From an uncultured Prevotella sp. (lineage in GTDB: Bacteria > Bacteroidota > Bacteroidia > Bacteroidales > Bacteroidaceae): 64,000 nt of DNA. The notes beneath the pieces are model-generated. The model saw nothing but the letters and a program-made list of their open reading frames with translations. It was not told the origin of the DNA and did not search any database. Both the position numbers and the translations under genes were made by a program. Position 1 is the stretch's first letter, and the number at the start of each line of letters is the position of its first letter. This document shows, in pieces, positions 52,656 through 61,279 of this stretch. The stretch lies in NCBI GenBank assembly GCA_900315635.1, contig OMZV01000011.1:1-64000 (forward strand), given 5' to 3'.

Positions 52656-55541
52656 TTATTTAAGTATGAAGGCAATTATCCCTTTTATAACTGCTCTTCT
52701 TGTGTTAACATCTTTGATACATTCCACAGGGAATCCCATGGTGAAAGTTTTATAATCAGTTCCGTCGTAAGCAACAGCCGCACTTGTACCATCAGCATAC
52801 TTCATGGCACAATAGCCCTGCCCAACTGCATTCAGTACATCGGCAGAAACGGCAGCATAATGTTGCTCATTGATAGCACGCCAAACATCCATCTGCGTTC
52901 CCATACCAGTTACGACAGTATTAATTTGGTCACGATTCTGTCCGTTATAATTGACCTTCAAGGCATTGGCAAGGAACGTCTTTTCTCCATCAGAAGTCAT
53001 ATCACTGCCAATATATGCCCCACTTACGAACAACCGCCCATGTCCGTTTAGATAATCAAGTATCTTCTGCTGAAGAGTTGTTGAGAAGGACTTATAAGCC
53101 ACAAGTGAGTGACCGTCATTCTCTTCAAGGCCTTCTATGAGGTCGACAGCATTATAATCAGCAAGATTAACAGATCCAATCTCAACTGCATCGACTGAGC
53201 AACTGACGATATTGTATTTCTTAGCCGAGCTTATGGCACGGGCATGCTCTGTGGTATAGTCGAAAGTATTACCCATGATGAAAGTTCCAGCCAGTTCATC
53301 ACCTCCGAAGCCCAGTGCGGAGCTACCTTCCTTTCCCATCATCGTTTTATCGAAATTCGTTTGGAATCCATTCCATCCGGCATACTTTCCGTAAGGAACG
53401 CCAGGGTCTGCATTGAAATCGAATCCTTGTTCCAAATCATTATCAATGATTGCAGGCGAAGACAAGCGATGGAAATTATTTACTATTAGAACGTTCTTGC
53501 TTGCATCTTTATTGTATTCAGCGGCCAGTTCCTCTGTTGGGAAACTTTCTCCACCCGCATTAACAGCTGCTACGCGGAAACGATAAAGGCTTCCTGGCTC
53601 AAGGTCAATAGTATAATTTGTGGAATTAACGACAGTACCATTGTCAAATCCTCCATTGTTTATTGCAGTGTAAACAATATAAGATGTCGGCTGTGCAGAG
53701 CTTTCGAGTTTATCATAAACCGGTTGCCAGGACAACTGCAACTTACCTTTAGATATAAATCGAGTGCAGAAATGGTCTGGCGCAAGAGGTTGGATTACGT
53801 ACGTTGTATTATGAAGAGATGCTATATATTTGGTTATTTCCTTGTAAGCAGCACGGGCTAATGTGAACTTAAAGTTTGGATCTTGCCCGAATTTCATGTC
53901 ATTGAAATTCTGATGTGAAAGCATTTCAAGTATAGCTGATGGCACCTCGGGGCGACGACTCTCATTATAGTTCTTATCCCATACACCACGAGTAGACCAA
54001 GAAATATTGAACTTTGACTGTAAGTCGTTCTTTATCTGGTCAACAATTCCTTGTGCGAAGTCCTTTGATACACTACGTGAAAGTCCTGAGTTCAGTCTTG
54101 TATCACCTTTATAATCAGTTGTACAAATTCCTAATGTACCAGTCAAACTGCCATCTTTGGTGTATCCTGCATCGCTATGTACAGCCAAAGAAAGTTCAAT
54201 TGGTACTTTTAGTCCCTGCTGATAAGGAACGTATGGGCTGCCACCAGCCAACCAATTCATCATTAACGAGCGGCAATTTATGTCATCATTATAATCATTC
54301 TGACCCTGGAAAACACTTACAACTTCCCTTGGAGCTCCATACCATTGGGTACTGTATCGAGCACCTTCAAGGCAACGAGGAAGTCCACTGACCTCCCCTC
54401 CTCTTTCAATATTTCCCATTCCTCCACCAAAACGTACTGCATCTGTTGTGACAACACCTTTGCTATCACTGTGATTTGTTACGACTACTCGGTTGAATTC
54501 ACTGCTTCCCTTGTCAAAGTTAAATGTTCCGAGATAAACCCATGTACCACTTCCCATTTGTTGATTAACATGGAAAGTAGTGGCTTGTCCCTTATGGTAA
54601 ACTACATACTCAGCATCGCCAATACTTTTCTTGACAGTCTGATAGCTTACATACACTGCATAATCTCCAGATTCAGGGAATGTTGGCTGATAACTAGCCA
54701 TCGTAACATTCTTACCTTTGGTTGTCTTAACCTTTCTAGCTGTACCCTTTGTAAAAGGATTCTCGCCATCAGAATAATTTCCGGCATGAACAGCGAAGCC
54801 CTGCGTTGAAGTCGAAGTCCAATGCTTAGAACCGTATTCTATATAACCACGGTGTACTCCGTCATTATCAACGATGACCTCTTGCTTTTGCCAATCACGT
54901 TCACGTGGAGAGAATACCACGGCTCCGGCATTCTGCAGCATTGGTATAAGATAAGGTATAACAACAGTCTGAGAATACAAGTCCTCTGTTGTACCAAAGA
55001 GGTTAGGTCGTTGCCACTGCCATCTACCTTTACCTATATCATAATATCTTCCATGACTTGCCCAAATAGAAATGTGCCTATCCTGTAATCCTTTCGTAAT
55101 TTTAATTGGCTTAGACACATTCTGAACCCACGGATTACCTTTGTAATCTGTACTTTCCCAGTTATATTTAGTTTTTTGATTGCCTGCCTGCGAGTCTTCT
55201 GCTATATCATTGAGAGTCTTTCCATCGGAAATTATAATCAAGTCATACTTCTTGTAAGATGAAGGAATCCCCTTACGAATCTGTTTGCTTATCTTCTCAG
55301 CTGTTTTCGTATCAAATTTTCCTTTTGCAAGAGAATCGTCTAGCTTGATTGTTATTGATTCCATGTCAGCATTTGCCTCATACGACAATAACTTAGGAGC
55401 CGATGTAATTCCAGTCTGTTGCCAGTCAATCTTGGCAAGAGCCGATTTTATATTTGTCTCTATCTGATTGCTATTGCCCTGAGCCAACGAATTGGCGGAA
55501 ACAGTCAATAGAACAAACAATATAGTTAAAATTTTCTTCAT
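52656..55541 (-). CDS. Exported N-acetylmuramoyl-L-alanine amidase-like protein with golvesin-type and Fn3 domains
   Basis: A 961-residue secreted protein (signal MKKILTILFVLLTVSANSLAQ). Split Amidase_3-type zinc motifs are visible: WASHGR and TTEDLYSQ near 165-190, then AVHSDAGYTKDGSL near 455 and SAILEMLSHQN near 540. Between them lies a golvesin/xanthan-lyase-type beta-sandwich (YAVYVSYQTVKKS, TTFHVNQQMGSGTWVYLGTF). A fibronectin type III-like domain follows (SYIVYTAINNGG, YRFRVAAVNAGGESFP) and an unknown C-terminal domain ending IIAFILK. It likely cuts peptidoglycan stem peptides. Related Bacteroidetes proteins are sometimes annotated as xanthan lyase; the amidase reading fits the motifs better. 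Confidence 0.8.
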   Translation of the reverse strand: MKKILTILFVLLTVSANSLAQGNSNQIETNIKSALAKIDWQQTGITSAPKLLSYEANADMESITIKLDDSLAKGKFDTKTAEKISKQIRKGIPSSYKKYDLIIISDGKTLNDIAEDSQAGNQKTKYNWESTDYKGNPWVQNVSKPIKITKGLQDRHISIWASHGRYYDIGKGRWQWQRPNLFGTTEDLYSQTVVIPYLIPMLQNAGAVVFSPRERDWQKQEVIVDNDGVHRGYIEYGSKHWTSTSTQGFAVHAGNYSDGENPFTKGTARKVKTTKGKNVTMASYQPTFPESGDYAVYVSYQTVKKSIGDAEYVVYHKGQATTFHVNQQMGSGTWVYLGTFNFDKGSSEFNRVVVTNHSDSKGVVTTDAVRFGGGMGNIERGGEVSGLPRCLEGARYSTQWYGAPREVVSVFQGQNDYNDDINCRSLMMNWLAGGSPYVPYQQGLKVPIELSLAVHSDAGYTKDGSLTGTLGICTTDYKGDTRLNSGLSRSVSKDFAQGIVDQIKNDLQSKFNISWSTRGVWDKNYNESRRPEVPSAILEMLSHQNFNDMKFGQDPNFKFTLARAAYKEITKYIASLHNTTYVIQPLAPDHFCTRFISKGKLQLSWQPVYDKLESSAQPTSYIVYTAINNGGFDNGTVVNSTNYTIDLEPGSLYRFRVAAVNAGGESFPTEELAAEYNKDASKNVLIVNNFHRLSSPAIIDNDLEQGFDFNADPGVPYGKYAGWNGFQTNFDKTMMGKEGSSALGFGGDELAGTFIMGNTFDYTTEHARAISSAKKYNIVSCSVDAVEIGSVNLADYNAVDLIEGLEENDGHSLVAYKSFSTTLQQKILDYLNGHGRLFVSGAYIGSDMTSDGEKTFLANALKVNYNGQNRDQINTVVTGMGTQMDVWRAINEQHYAAVSADVLNAVGQGYCAMKYADGTSAAVAYDGTDYKTFTMGFPVECIKDVNTRRAVIKGIIAFILK

Positions 55542-55594
55542 CCTGCAAATAGTAAATAACCGCAAACAGCGTCCGATTGCGTTGATATAGCTCT

Positions 55595-56149
55595 TTAAAT
55601 CACGCCCACAGTAAATTTTTCCGGATGTTTGCCTTTGAAATCCTTAAAATACAATTTTACATCCCTGATGTTTTTATCATCATCGCCTGAAGGGACAATC
55701 TCTTTAGTGCATTGTATGAGTTTCTTCTCATAATCGACACCATAAAGTAGAATAGGAATACCTGCTTTCTTAGCAATATAATAGAAGCCCAACTTCCAAT
55801 CAGGGTTTAGTGAGCGAGTTCCTTCCGGCGTGATACACAAAGCGAAAGTCTTTGCATTCCGTGCTTCATCTGCCAATCTGTCAGTAAGGCTCGTATGCTT
55901 ACTGCGCCACACAGGAATTCCTCCCATCCGACGGAATATAGGTCCGAGAGGCCAAAAGAACCATTCCTTCTTCATAAGGAAATTAATCTTCATTCCCTCA
56001 GCAGACGCATAGAGTTGACCAAGTACAAAATCCCAGTTGCTAGTATGAGGAGCGAGAGCTATGATATACTTGCCGGGGCGTTCAACAGTTACGTTTGTCG
56101 ACCACCCCATACATTTATATAATAGCCAGCTACAAAAATGTTTTAGCAT
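55595..56149 (-). CDS. Lysophospholipid acyltransferase family protein (PlsC-like)
   Basis: A 184-residue glycerolipid acyltransferase-fold protein. Motif I is HTSNWDFVLG (an HxxxxD box), motif II is GPIFRRMGGIPVWR, and motif III is ITPEGTRS. It is short for a canonical PlsC and probably acylates a lysophospholipid or related lipid at the inner membrane. No clear signal peptide; the N-terminus is weakly hydrophobic. 53 bp upstream of the amidase gene. Confidence 0.85.
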   Translation of the reverse strand: MLKHFCSWLLYKCMGWSTNVTVERPGKYIIALAPHTSNWDFVLGQLYASAEGMKINFLMKKEWFFWPLGPIFRRMGGIPVWRSKHTSLTDRLADEARNAKTFALCITPEGTRSLNPDWKLGFYYIAKKAGIPILLYGVDYEKKLIQCTKEIVPSGDDDKNIRDVKLYFKDFKGKHPEKFTVGVI

Positions 56150-56183
56150 AAATTTCTTATTAATACCCGTTCAGCATATAAAC

Positions 56184-56456
56184 TTATGCTATCGTTTGAA
56201 TTTGGTCGATGATTGCAGCAGCTTCCTTGTTGAAGTCCTGTATTAGGTTCTTGTAATAAGCATTAGCCTTCATTCCAGGCTCTGGATGAGAAACACGGCA
56301 AATATAATTATTGTTCAGTGCGACAATTGACGTTAGCAAAGCCTCGCCATTCTCTTTCTGGTCTTTTGCGCAATACAAAGCAGCACTGGCGCACTCAGTG
56401 AAAAGTTCGGTGCAAATATTGCGAATAGCCTTCTTAAGATCTCTTTTATTAGACAT
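56184..56456 (-). CDS. Small helical hypothetical protein with heptad-spaced cysteines
   Basis: A 90-residue, probably all-helical protein, not recognised. Cys15, Cys22 and Cys29 are seven residues apart, on one face of a helix; a fourth Cys lies in NNYICRVSH. Start MSNKRDLKK; a -7 box TATCTTTG lies at 56498-56505 on the minus strand. Confidence 0.7.
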   Translation of the reverse strand: MSNKRDLKKAIRNICTELFTECASAALYCAKDQKENGEALLTSIVALNNNYICRVSHPEPGMKANAYYKNLIQDFNKEAAAIIDQIQTIA

Positions 56457-56497
56457 AATATTAGTTGGTTTTTTATATGTTACTTTTGAATCGGATT

Positions 56498-56505
56498 CAA
56501 AGATA
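56498..56505 (-). promoter_or_regulatory. -7 box of the 90-residue gene
   Basis: TATCTTTG on the minus strand, 41 bp before the start. No -33 element at the expected distance. Confidence 0.5.
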
Positions 56506-56600
56506 GGAAAAAACTTTCGAAACTCTTGTCAATATTTCAAAAAATTATCTGAAAACGTGAAATTAATCCTTTTTAGTTCTGTTTTGTCGAAGAAAAAAAG

Positions 56601-56608
56601 TAATTTTG
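56601..56608 (+). promoter_or_regulatory. -7 box of pfp
   Basis: TAATTTTG, 40 bp before the ATG. A TTTG lies only 14 bp upstream, closer than consensus. Confidence 0.6.
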
Positions 56609-56648
56609 CAGAGTATTGACAACCGAACTAAACTCAAGCATAACATAA

Positions 56649-58292
56649 ATGGAAAAAAGTATTTTAGAGAAAATTCGTTCAGGCTACAAGCCGAAACTCC
56701 CATTGGCCTTACAGGGAAATGTCAAGGCTGTAGATGGAGAGCCAACCAGCAGTGTCCGCGACCAGCAGATTATTAAAAGTCTGTTCCCGAACACATACGG
56801 AATGCCAATGGTTGAATTCGAGCCGGGCGAAGAGCCCGTCCAGCAAGCCATGAACGTTGGCGTAATCCTCAGTGGCGGTCAGGCTCCTGGAGGACATAAC
56901 GTCATTTCCGGTCTATTCGACGAAATCAAACGTCTTAATCCGGACAACCGTCTGTTCGGATTCCTACTTGGTCCTGCCGGTCTGGTATCTCATGAGTACA
57001 TGGAACTCACTGCCGACATAATCGAGGAATACCGCAATACCGGTGGTTTCGACATCATCGGCTCAGGGCGTACAAAACTGGAGACAGAGGAGCAATTCGA
57101 AAAAGGACTGCAGATTATCAACAAACTCGACATCAAGGCACTGGTAATCATAGGCGGCGACGACTCCAACACAAACGCTGCTGTTCTCGCAGAATACTAC
57201 AAAGAGCATGGCGATGGCATTCAGGTTATCGGTGTGCCTAAGACCATTGACGGTGACTTAAAGAACGACCAAATCGAAACCAGTTTCGGATTCGACACGG
57301 CAACCAAGACATACAGCGAGCTTATCGGAAACATTGAGCGTGACTGCGCATCGGCACAGAAATACTGGCATTTCGTAAAGCTGATGGGACGCTCAGCTTC
57401 ACACATCGCACTGGAGTGCGCCCTGCAAACCCACCCGAGCGTCTGCCTTATCTCAGAGGAAGTACAGGCTAACGACGATTCGCTTAACGACATTGTAGAT
57501 TATATCGCAGGAATTGTAGCCAAACGCGCAGCCCACGGAATGAACTATGGTGTAGTACTTATACCAGAAGGACTCATAGAGTTCATACCAGCGATCGGAC
57601 GACTTATCGCCGAGCTTAACGACCTTCTTGCTGAACACGGTGACGAATACAAGAACCTCGACAAGGCTGACCAGCGCCGATACATCCTTGAGCATCTCAG
57701 CAAGGACAACGCCAACACCTTCGAGACCCTGCCTTACGATGTAGCTCGTCAGCTTAGCTTGGAGCGTGACCCTCACGGAAACGTTCAGGTTTCCAGCATC
57801 GAGACCGATAAGCTTATTTCCCGCATGGTTGCAGCAAAGCTCCGTCTTTGGAAGGAAGAAGGAAAATTCAAAGGACATTTCCATACACAGCACCACTTCT
57901 TCGGTTATGAAGGACGTTGCGCTATACCTTCGAACTTCGATGCCGACTACTGCTATTCTCTCGGCGTAAGCGCCGCACAGCTCATCGCCAACGGCAAGAC
58001 CGGCTACATGGCTGTAGTCAAGAACACTATTGCGCCAACTGACCAATGGAAGGCAGGCGGCGTGCCAATCACCAGCATGCTCAACATGGAACGCCGTAAC
58101 GGTCAGCTCAAGCCAGTTATCAAGAAAGCACTTGTCGACCTCAACGGACGTCCATATCAGGAATACAAGCGCCATCGTGACGAGTGGGCAGAGATGACAT
58201 GCTTCGTTTATCCTGGTCCAATCCAGTACTTCGGACCAGAAGAAGTTTGCGACCGCCCGACAATAACCCTAAAACTCGAGCACGAAGCATAA
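56649..58292 (+). CDS. pfp: PPi-dependent 6-phosphofructokinase
   Basis: A 547-residue long-type PFP, reversibly phosphorylating fructose-6-phosphate with PPi. GGDDSNTNA (about 174) has the second Asp that favours PPi over ATP, and PKTIDGDL (about 197) has the Lys typical of PPi enzymes. GGQAPGGHNVISGL and MGRSASHIALECAL are also conserved. It is followed after 18 bp by a GH25 gene. With hppA it indicates PPi-based energy conservation. Confidence 0.96.
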   Translation: MEKSILEKIRSGYKPKLPLALQGNVKAVDGEPTSSVRDQQIIKSLFPNTYGMPMVEFEPGEEPVQQAMNVGVILSGGQAPGGHNVISGLFDEIKRLNPDNRLFGFLLGPAGLVSHEYMELTADIIEEYRNTGGFDIIGSGRTKLETEEQFEKGLQIINKLDIKALVIIGGDDSNTNAAVLAEYYKEHGDGIQVIGVPKTIDGDLKNDQIETSFGFDTATKTYSELIGNIERDCASAQKYWHFVKLMGRSASHIALECALQTHPSVCLISEEVQANDDSLNDIVDYIAGIVAKRAAHGMNYGVVLIPEGLIEFIPAIGRLIAELNDLLAEHGDEYKNLDKADQRRYILEHLSKDNANTFETLPYDVARQLSLERDPHGNVQVSSIETDKLISRMVAAKLRLWKEEGKFKGHFHTQHHFFGYEGRCAIPSNFDADYCYSLGVSAAQLIANGKTGYMAVVKNTIAPTDQWKAGGVPITSMLNMERRNGQLKPVIKKALVDLNGRPYQEYKRHRDEWAEMTCFVYPGPIQYFGPEEVCDRPTITLKLEHEA

Positions 58293-58310
58293 ATAAAACA
58301 CATTTAATGC

Positions 58311-59180
58311 ATGACAAAGCAAAGACCACAATTACCCTCTTTTTTAAGCCGATGGCCTCGGTGGACCCTATGGCTTTCGGGAGTGGTAATTGTGGTCTTA
58401 TACGTTTGGGCATTCGATGCGTTTTTCGTTAGTCCGACAGGATTCCGCTGGCGTGCCATATATGGCGACCCGCACTACCCTGACGGTTATGAGATCCGTG
58501 GTATAGACATAAGTCATCACCAGGGCACCATCAACTGGGATCGCCTGCGCAATGCCATGATTAACGGGTCTCCTGTCCGGTTTGTAATCATCAAAGCCAC
58601 AGAAGGCAATAAATACGTTGACGAGAATTTCGAGCAGAACTTCGCGCTAGCCAAGGAGAATGGCTTCATCCGCGGGGCTTACCATTATCTAAGCCCGAAC
58701 TCTAGCGCACGCTCTCAAGCCAACTTCTTCATTTCCAAGGTTAATCTTGAAGAAGGTGACTTGCCTCCTGTTCTCGACGTCGAACGCAAGCCACAGAAAA
58801 TGAGCATTGAGGATTTCCAGCGGGAAGTTCTCACGTGGCTTCATATTGTCGAGAACAAATATCAGGTGAAGCCGATTATTTACACCTATTATAAATTCAA
58901 GGACTTATACTTGTCCGATGAGCGTTTTGACGGTTATCCCTATTGGATAGCCCATTATTACGTCGACAAGATGGAATACCGCGGACAATGGAAATTCTGG
59001 CAGCATACCGACGCCGCCAGACTACCGGGCATCAACGGATATGTCGACTTGGATATATATAATGGTAGCTTCTACGACCTTAAGCAGTTGCTCATCCCGC
59101 CAAGCGATGTCAATGACGATGCACCGCTTGACACGATAACAGTAGAAGACGACTCCATTGACATGGGCGATGACGACTAG
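58311..59180 (+). CDS. Membrane-anchored glycoside hydrolase family 25 (lysozyme)
   Basis: A 289-residue protein with an N-terminal anchor (WTLWLSGVVIVVLYVWAFDAF) and a GH25 barrel. Conserved: GIDISHHQGTINWD with catalytic-site Asp, VIIKATEGNKYVDENF, LPPVLDVERKP (Asp/Glu of the active site), WKFWQHTDAARLPGINGYVDLD. It would cut peptidoglycan in the periplasm. It ends in an acidic tail. Its TAG and the TAG of the convergent prmA share the palindrome CTAG (59177-59180). Confidence 0.92.
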   Translation: MTKQRPQLPSFLSRWPRWTLWLSGVVIVVLYVWAFDAFFVSPTGFRWRAIYGDPHYPDGYEIRGIDISHHQGTINWDRLRNAMINGSPVRFVIIKATEGNKYVDENFEQNFALAKENGFIRGAYHYLSPNSSARSQANFFISKVNLEEGDLPPVLDVERKPQKMSIEDFQREVLTWLHIVENKYQVKPIIYTYYKFKDLYLSDERFDGYPYWIAHYYVDKMEYRGQWKFWQHTDAARLPGINGYVDLDIYNGSFYDLKQLLIPPSDVNDDAPLDTITVEDDSIDMGDDD

Positions 59181-60037
59181 GCGTTAGCTAATTTCACACA
59201 AGCCCAGTCGCCATTCGTCTTTCTGGAAACTTCCTTCAATCCTAATTCCTTTGCTTTGTCCAGCAACACTGGAATATCTTCCTCATAGAAACCGCTTATT
59301 ATAAGGAGCGAGTCACTCCCCATGACATCCCGAAACGCAGGCATGTCCGCAAGCAGTATATTACGATTGATATTTGCCAGAACAACATCGAACAGACCGC
59401 TTACATGTGACAGGACTCCCTTGTCGCCCTCAAAGACTTCCATCTTCACCCCATTAAGCTCGGCATTATGCAAGGCATTGCGTACGCTCCAGTCGTCAAT
59501 GTCATAGCCGACGACCTCTGAAGCGCCACACTTAGCCGCAACAATTCCCAGAATACCGGTACCACAGCCACAATCGAGCACATGCTTGCCCTTTAAATCG
59601 AGTTCAAGCAATGTACCAACCATCATCTGAGTCGTTTCGTGTGTTCCCGTGCCAAACGCCTGACGGGCATCTATGCCAATCTTCATCTTTGGCAGCGAAT
59701 CGTCAGAATTTATCTTGTCAGCATCCTTGGCATCATAAATGACACATTTGTCAGCTATCTTTATCGGCTCAAATCCTTCCTGCTCCCACGTAGCATTCCA
59801 GTCTTCATCATTTACCTCAGATATTTTATAATCCACATGAACGCCATCAATAGGGAAACCGTTCAGCAAAGTGTTCAGTTTCTCCTTATCGAAAAGGTCA
59901 ACTTGAACATATCCTTTCAGCCCGTCTGCCTCATTGTCAAACGACTCAAAGCCAGCCTCCCCGGCAAGTGCAGAAACGATGTCCCTTGCAGGTTCAGAGT
60001 CGGGTGTTATAGTGAATATTGCCTCGTAATATTTCAT
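59177..60037 (-). CDS. prmA: Ribosomal protein L11 methyltransferase
   Basis: A 286-residue SAM-dependent methyltransferase. Motif I is VLDCGCGTGILGIVAAKCGA (about 166), followed by VVGYDIDDWSVRNA and the motif IV VVLANINRNIL. The N-terminal L11-recognition domain has ISEVNDEDWNATWEQ. Length is normal. A -7 box TAATTTTG (60058-60065, minus strand) precedes it by 20 bp. Confidence 0.93.
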   Translation of the reverse strand: MKYYEAIFTITPDSEPARDIVSALAGEAGFESFDNEADGLKGYVQVDLFDKEKLNTLLNGFPIDGVHVDYKISEVNDEDWNATWEQEGFEPIKIADKCVIYDAKDADKINSDDSLPKMKIGIDARQAFGTGTHETTQMMVGTLLELDLKGKHVLDCGCGTGILGIVAAKCGASEVVGYDIDDWSVRNALHNAELNGVKMEVFEGDKGVLSHVSGLFDVVLANINRNILLADMPAFRDVMGSDSLLIISGFYEEDIPVLLDKAKELGLKEVSRKTNGDWACVKLANA

Positions 60038-60057
60038 AATTAGTTAAAATTTTAGTG

Positions 60058-60065
60058 CAAAATTA
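60058..60065 (-). promoter_or_regulatory. -7 box of prmA
   Basis: TAATTTTG on the minus strand, 20 bp before the prmA start; -33 not evident. Confidence 0.55.
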
Positions 60066-60107
60066 TAAAAAATAGGGGAAAACCTACTAAAGATTAGGGA
60101 AATTCCG

Positions 60108-60138
60108 TAATTTTGTAGAGAAAGTGGCAGTATTTTTG
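60108..60138 (+). promoter_or_regulatory. Two candidate -7 boxes before the Gly/Trp/Tyr-rich gene
   Basis: TAATTTTG (60108-60115) and TATTTTTG (60131-60138) both match the -7 consensus upstream of the ATG at 60190. Neither has a TTTG at 19 bp. Confidence 0.5.
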
Positions 60139-60189
60139 CATTGTGATTAATGTAGAATATAAAATAACAATATATAAAGGAACAAGACT

Positions 60190-61218
60190 ATGAAAAAGTT
60201 GGTACTTCTTGCAGTCCTGTTGAGTGCTCTGCCATTAGGAATGACAGCACAGGACGACCTCTATTTCACTCCATCGAAGAGTGAGAAAGAGAGTGAGGCA
60301 ACACCAGCACGCCAGCATCAAGACGATGCTCCGGCTTACTACAGCGGCAGCAACCGCAACGTCGACGAGTACAATCGCCGCGGACGCGTTAGCAGCTACT
60401 ATCAGAAAATTGGTTCTGATTCTCTCGGAAACGACATTATCCAGTTCCATGCAGGCAACGGACAATATCCGGATTCGCTCGTGCTCGACACCATCTATCC
60501 CGGTTCACAGCAGTATTATGCCTACGGCGACGATGATGACGCATTTACCTACAGCCGCCGGATGAACAGATTCGACGATGCCTACGGATGGTACGACCCA
60601 TACTTCTACAGCGACCTTTATTGGGACTATCCATACTATGGCTACGGTCCTTACTGGCGTGCAGGCTGGGGCTGGTACGACCCTTGGTATTACGGCTGGG
60701 GCTGGTGCGGCTATTATGGCTGGTACGACCCTTGGTACTACCGCTGGGGCTGGGGAGGTCCTTGGTATGATGGTTGGGGCTGGGGTCCCGGCTATGCATG
60801 GCGAGGCGGTCACACCGGCACACGCGGTCACTCTTATGGCGGCGGATACCGTCCGGGCAATGGCAACTATGTTCCGGGCAGCATGAGGAATGGCAACAGC
60901 GGACGCACTTACGGCAGTTTCGGCAACGGACGCGGCTCGTTTGGCAATCGTCCTGCCAGCACATGGGGCAACACCACAGCCGGCTCAATCAATTCGAGCC
61001 GTGGCGGATGGCGTGGCACACAGCAATACAACCCGGGCAACAATTCATTTGGCAGTACAAGATCATACACTCCATCAAACAGCGGAACACGCAGTTTCGG
61101 CAACAGCAGTTTCGGAGGCAGCCGCAGCTTTGGCGGTGGCGGACGTAGCTTCGGAGGCGGCGGTGGTCGCAGCTTCGGAGGTGGTGGCGGTGGTCACTTC
61201 GGTGGCGGTCGCCGGTAA
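60190..61218 (+). CDS. Exported Gly/Trp/Tyr-rich low-complexity protein
   Basis: A 342-residue secreted protein (signal MKKLVLLAVLLSALPLGMTAQ). Residues about 20-125 are polar. About 130-205 are packed with Trp, Tyr and Gly, with a 16-residue unit repeated (GWYDPWYYGWGWCGYY, then GWYDPWYYRWGWGGPW) from a 48-bp duplication at 60670 and 60718. Residues about 205-342 are Gly/Ser/Asn/Arg-rich, ending in repeats of SFGGGGR. Composition resembles adhesive or phase-separating proteins. No enzyme motif. It lies 61 bp before the FadL-like gene and probably shares its transcript. Confidence 0.8.
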   Translation: MKKLVLLAVLLSALPLGMTAQDDLYFTPSKSEKESEATPARQHQDDAPAYYSGSNRNVDEYNRRGRVSSYYQKIGSDSLGNDIIQFHAGNGQYPDSLVLDTIYPGSQQYYAYGDDDDAFTYSRRMNRFDDAYGWYDPYFYSDLYWDYPYYGYGPYWRAGWGWYDPWYYGWGWCGYYGWYDPWYYRWGWGGPWYDGWGWGPGYAWRGGHTGTRGHSYGGGYRPGNGNYVPGSMRNGNSGRTYGSFGNGRGSFGNRPASTWGNTTAGSINSSRGGWRGTQQYNPGNNSFGSTRSYTPSNSGTRSFGNSSFGGSRSFGGGGRSFGGGGGRSFGGGGGGHFGGGRR

Positions 61219-61279
61219 CACCCCTACCCTCTGATTGACAGCAAACTCTACAACAATAATTTTAAAACATTTTTCAACG

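Noticed and set aside
57453-58175. 240-codon minus-strand frame inside pfp
   Set aside because: Antisense shadow; pfp is conserved across the whole stretch.
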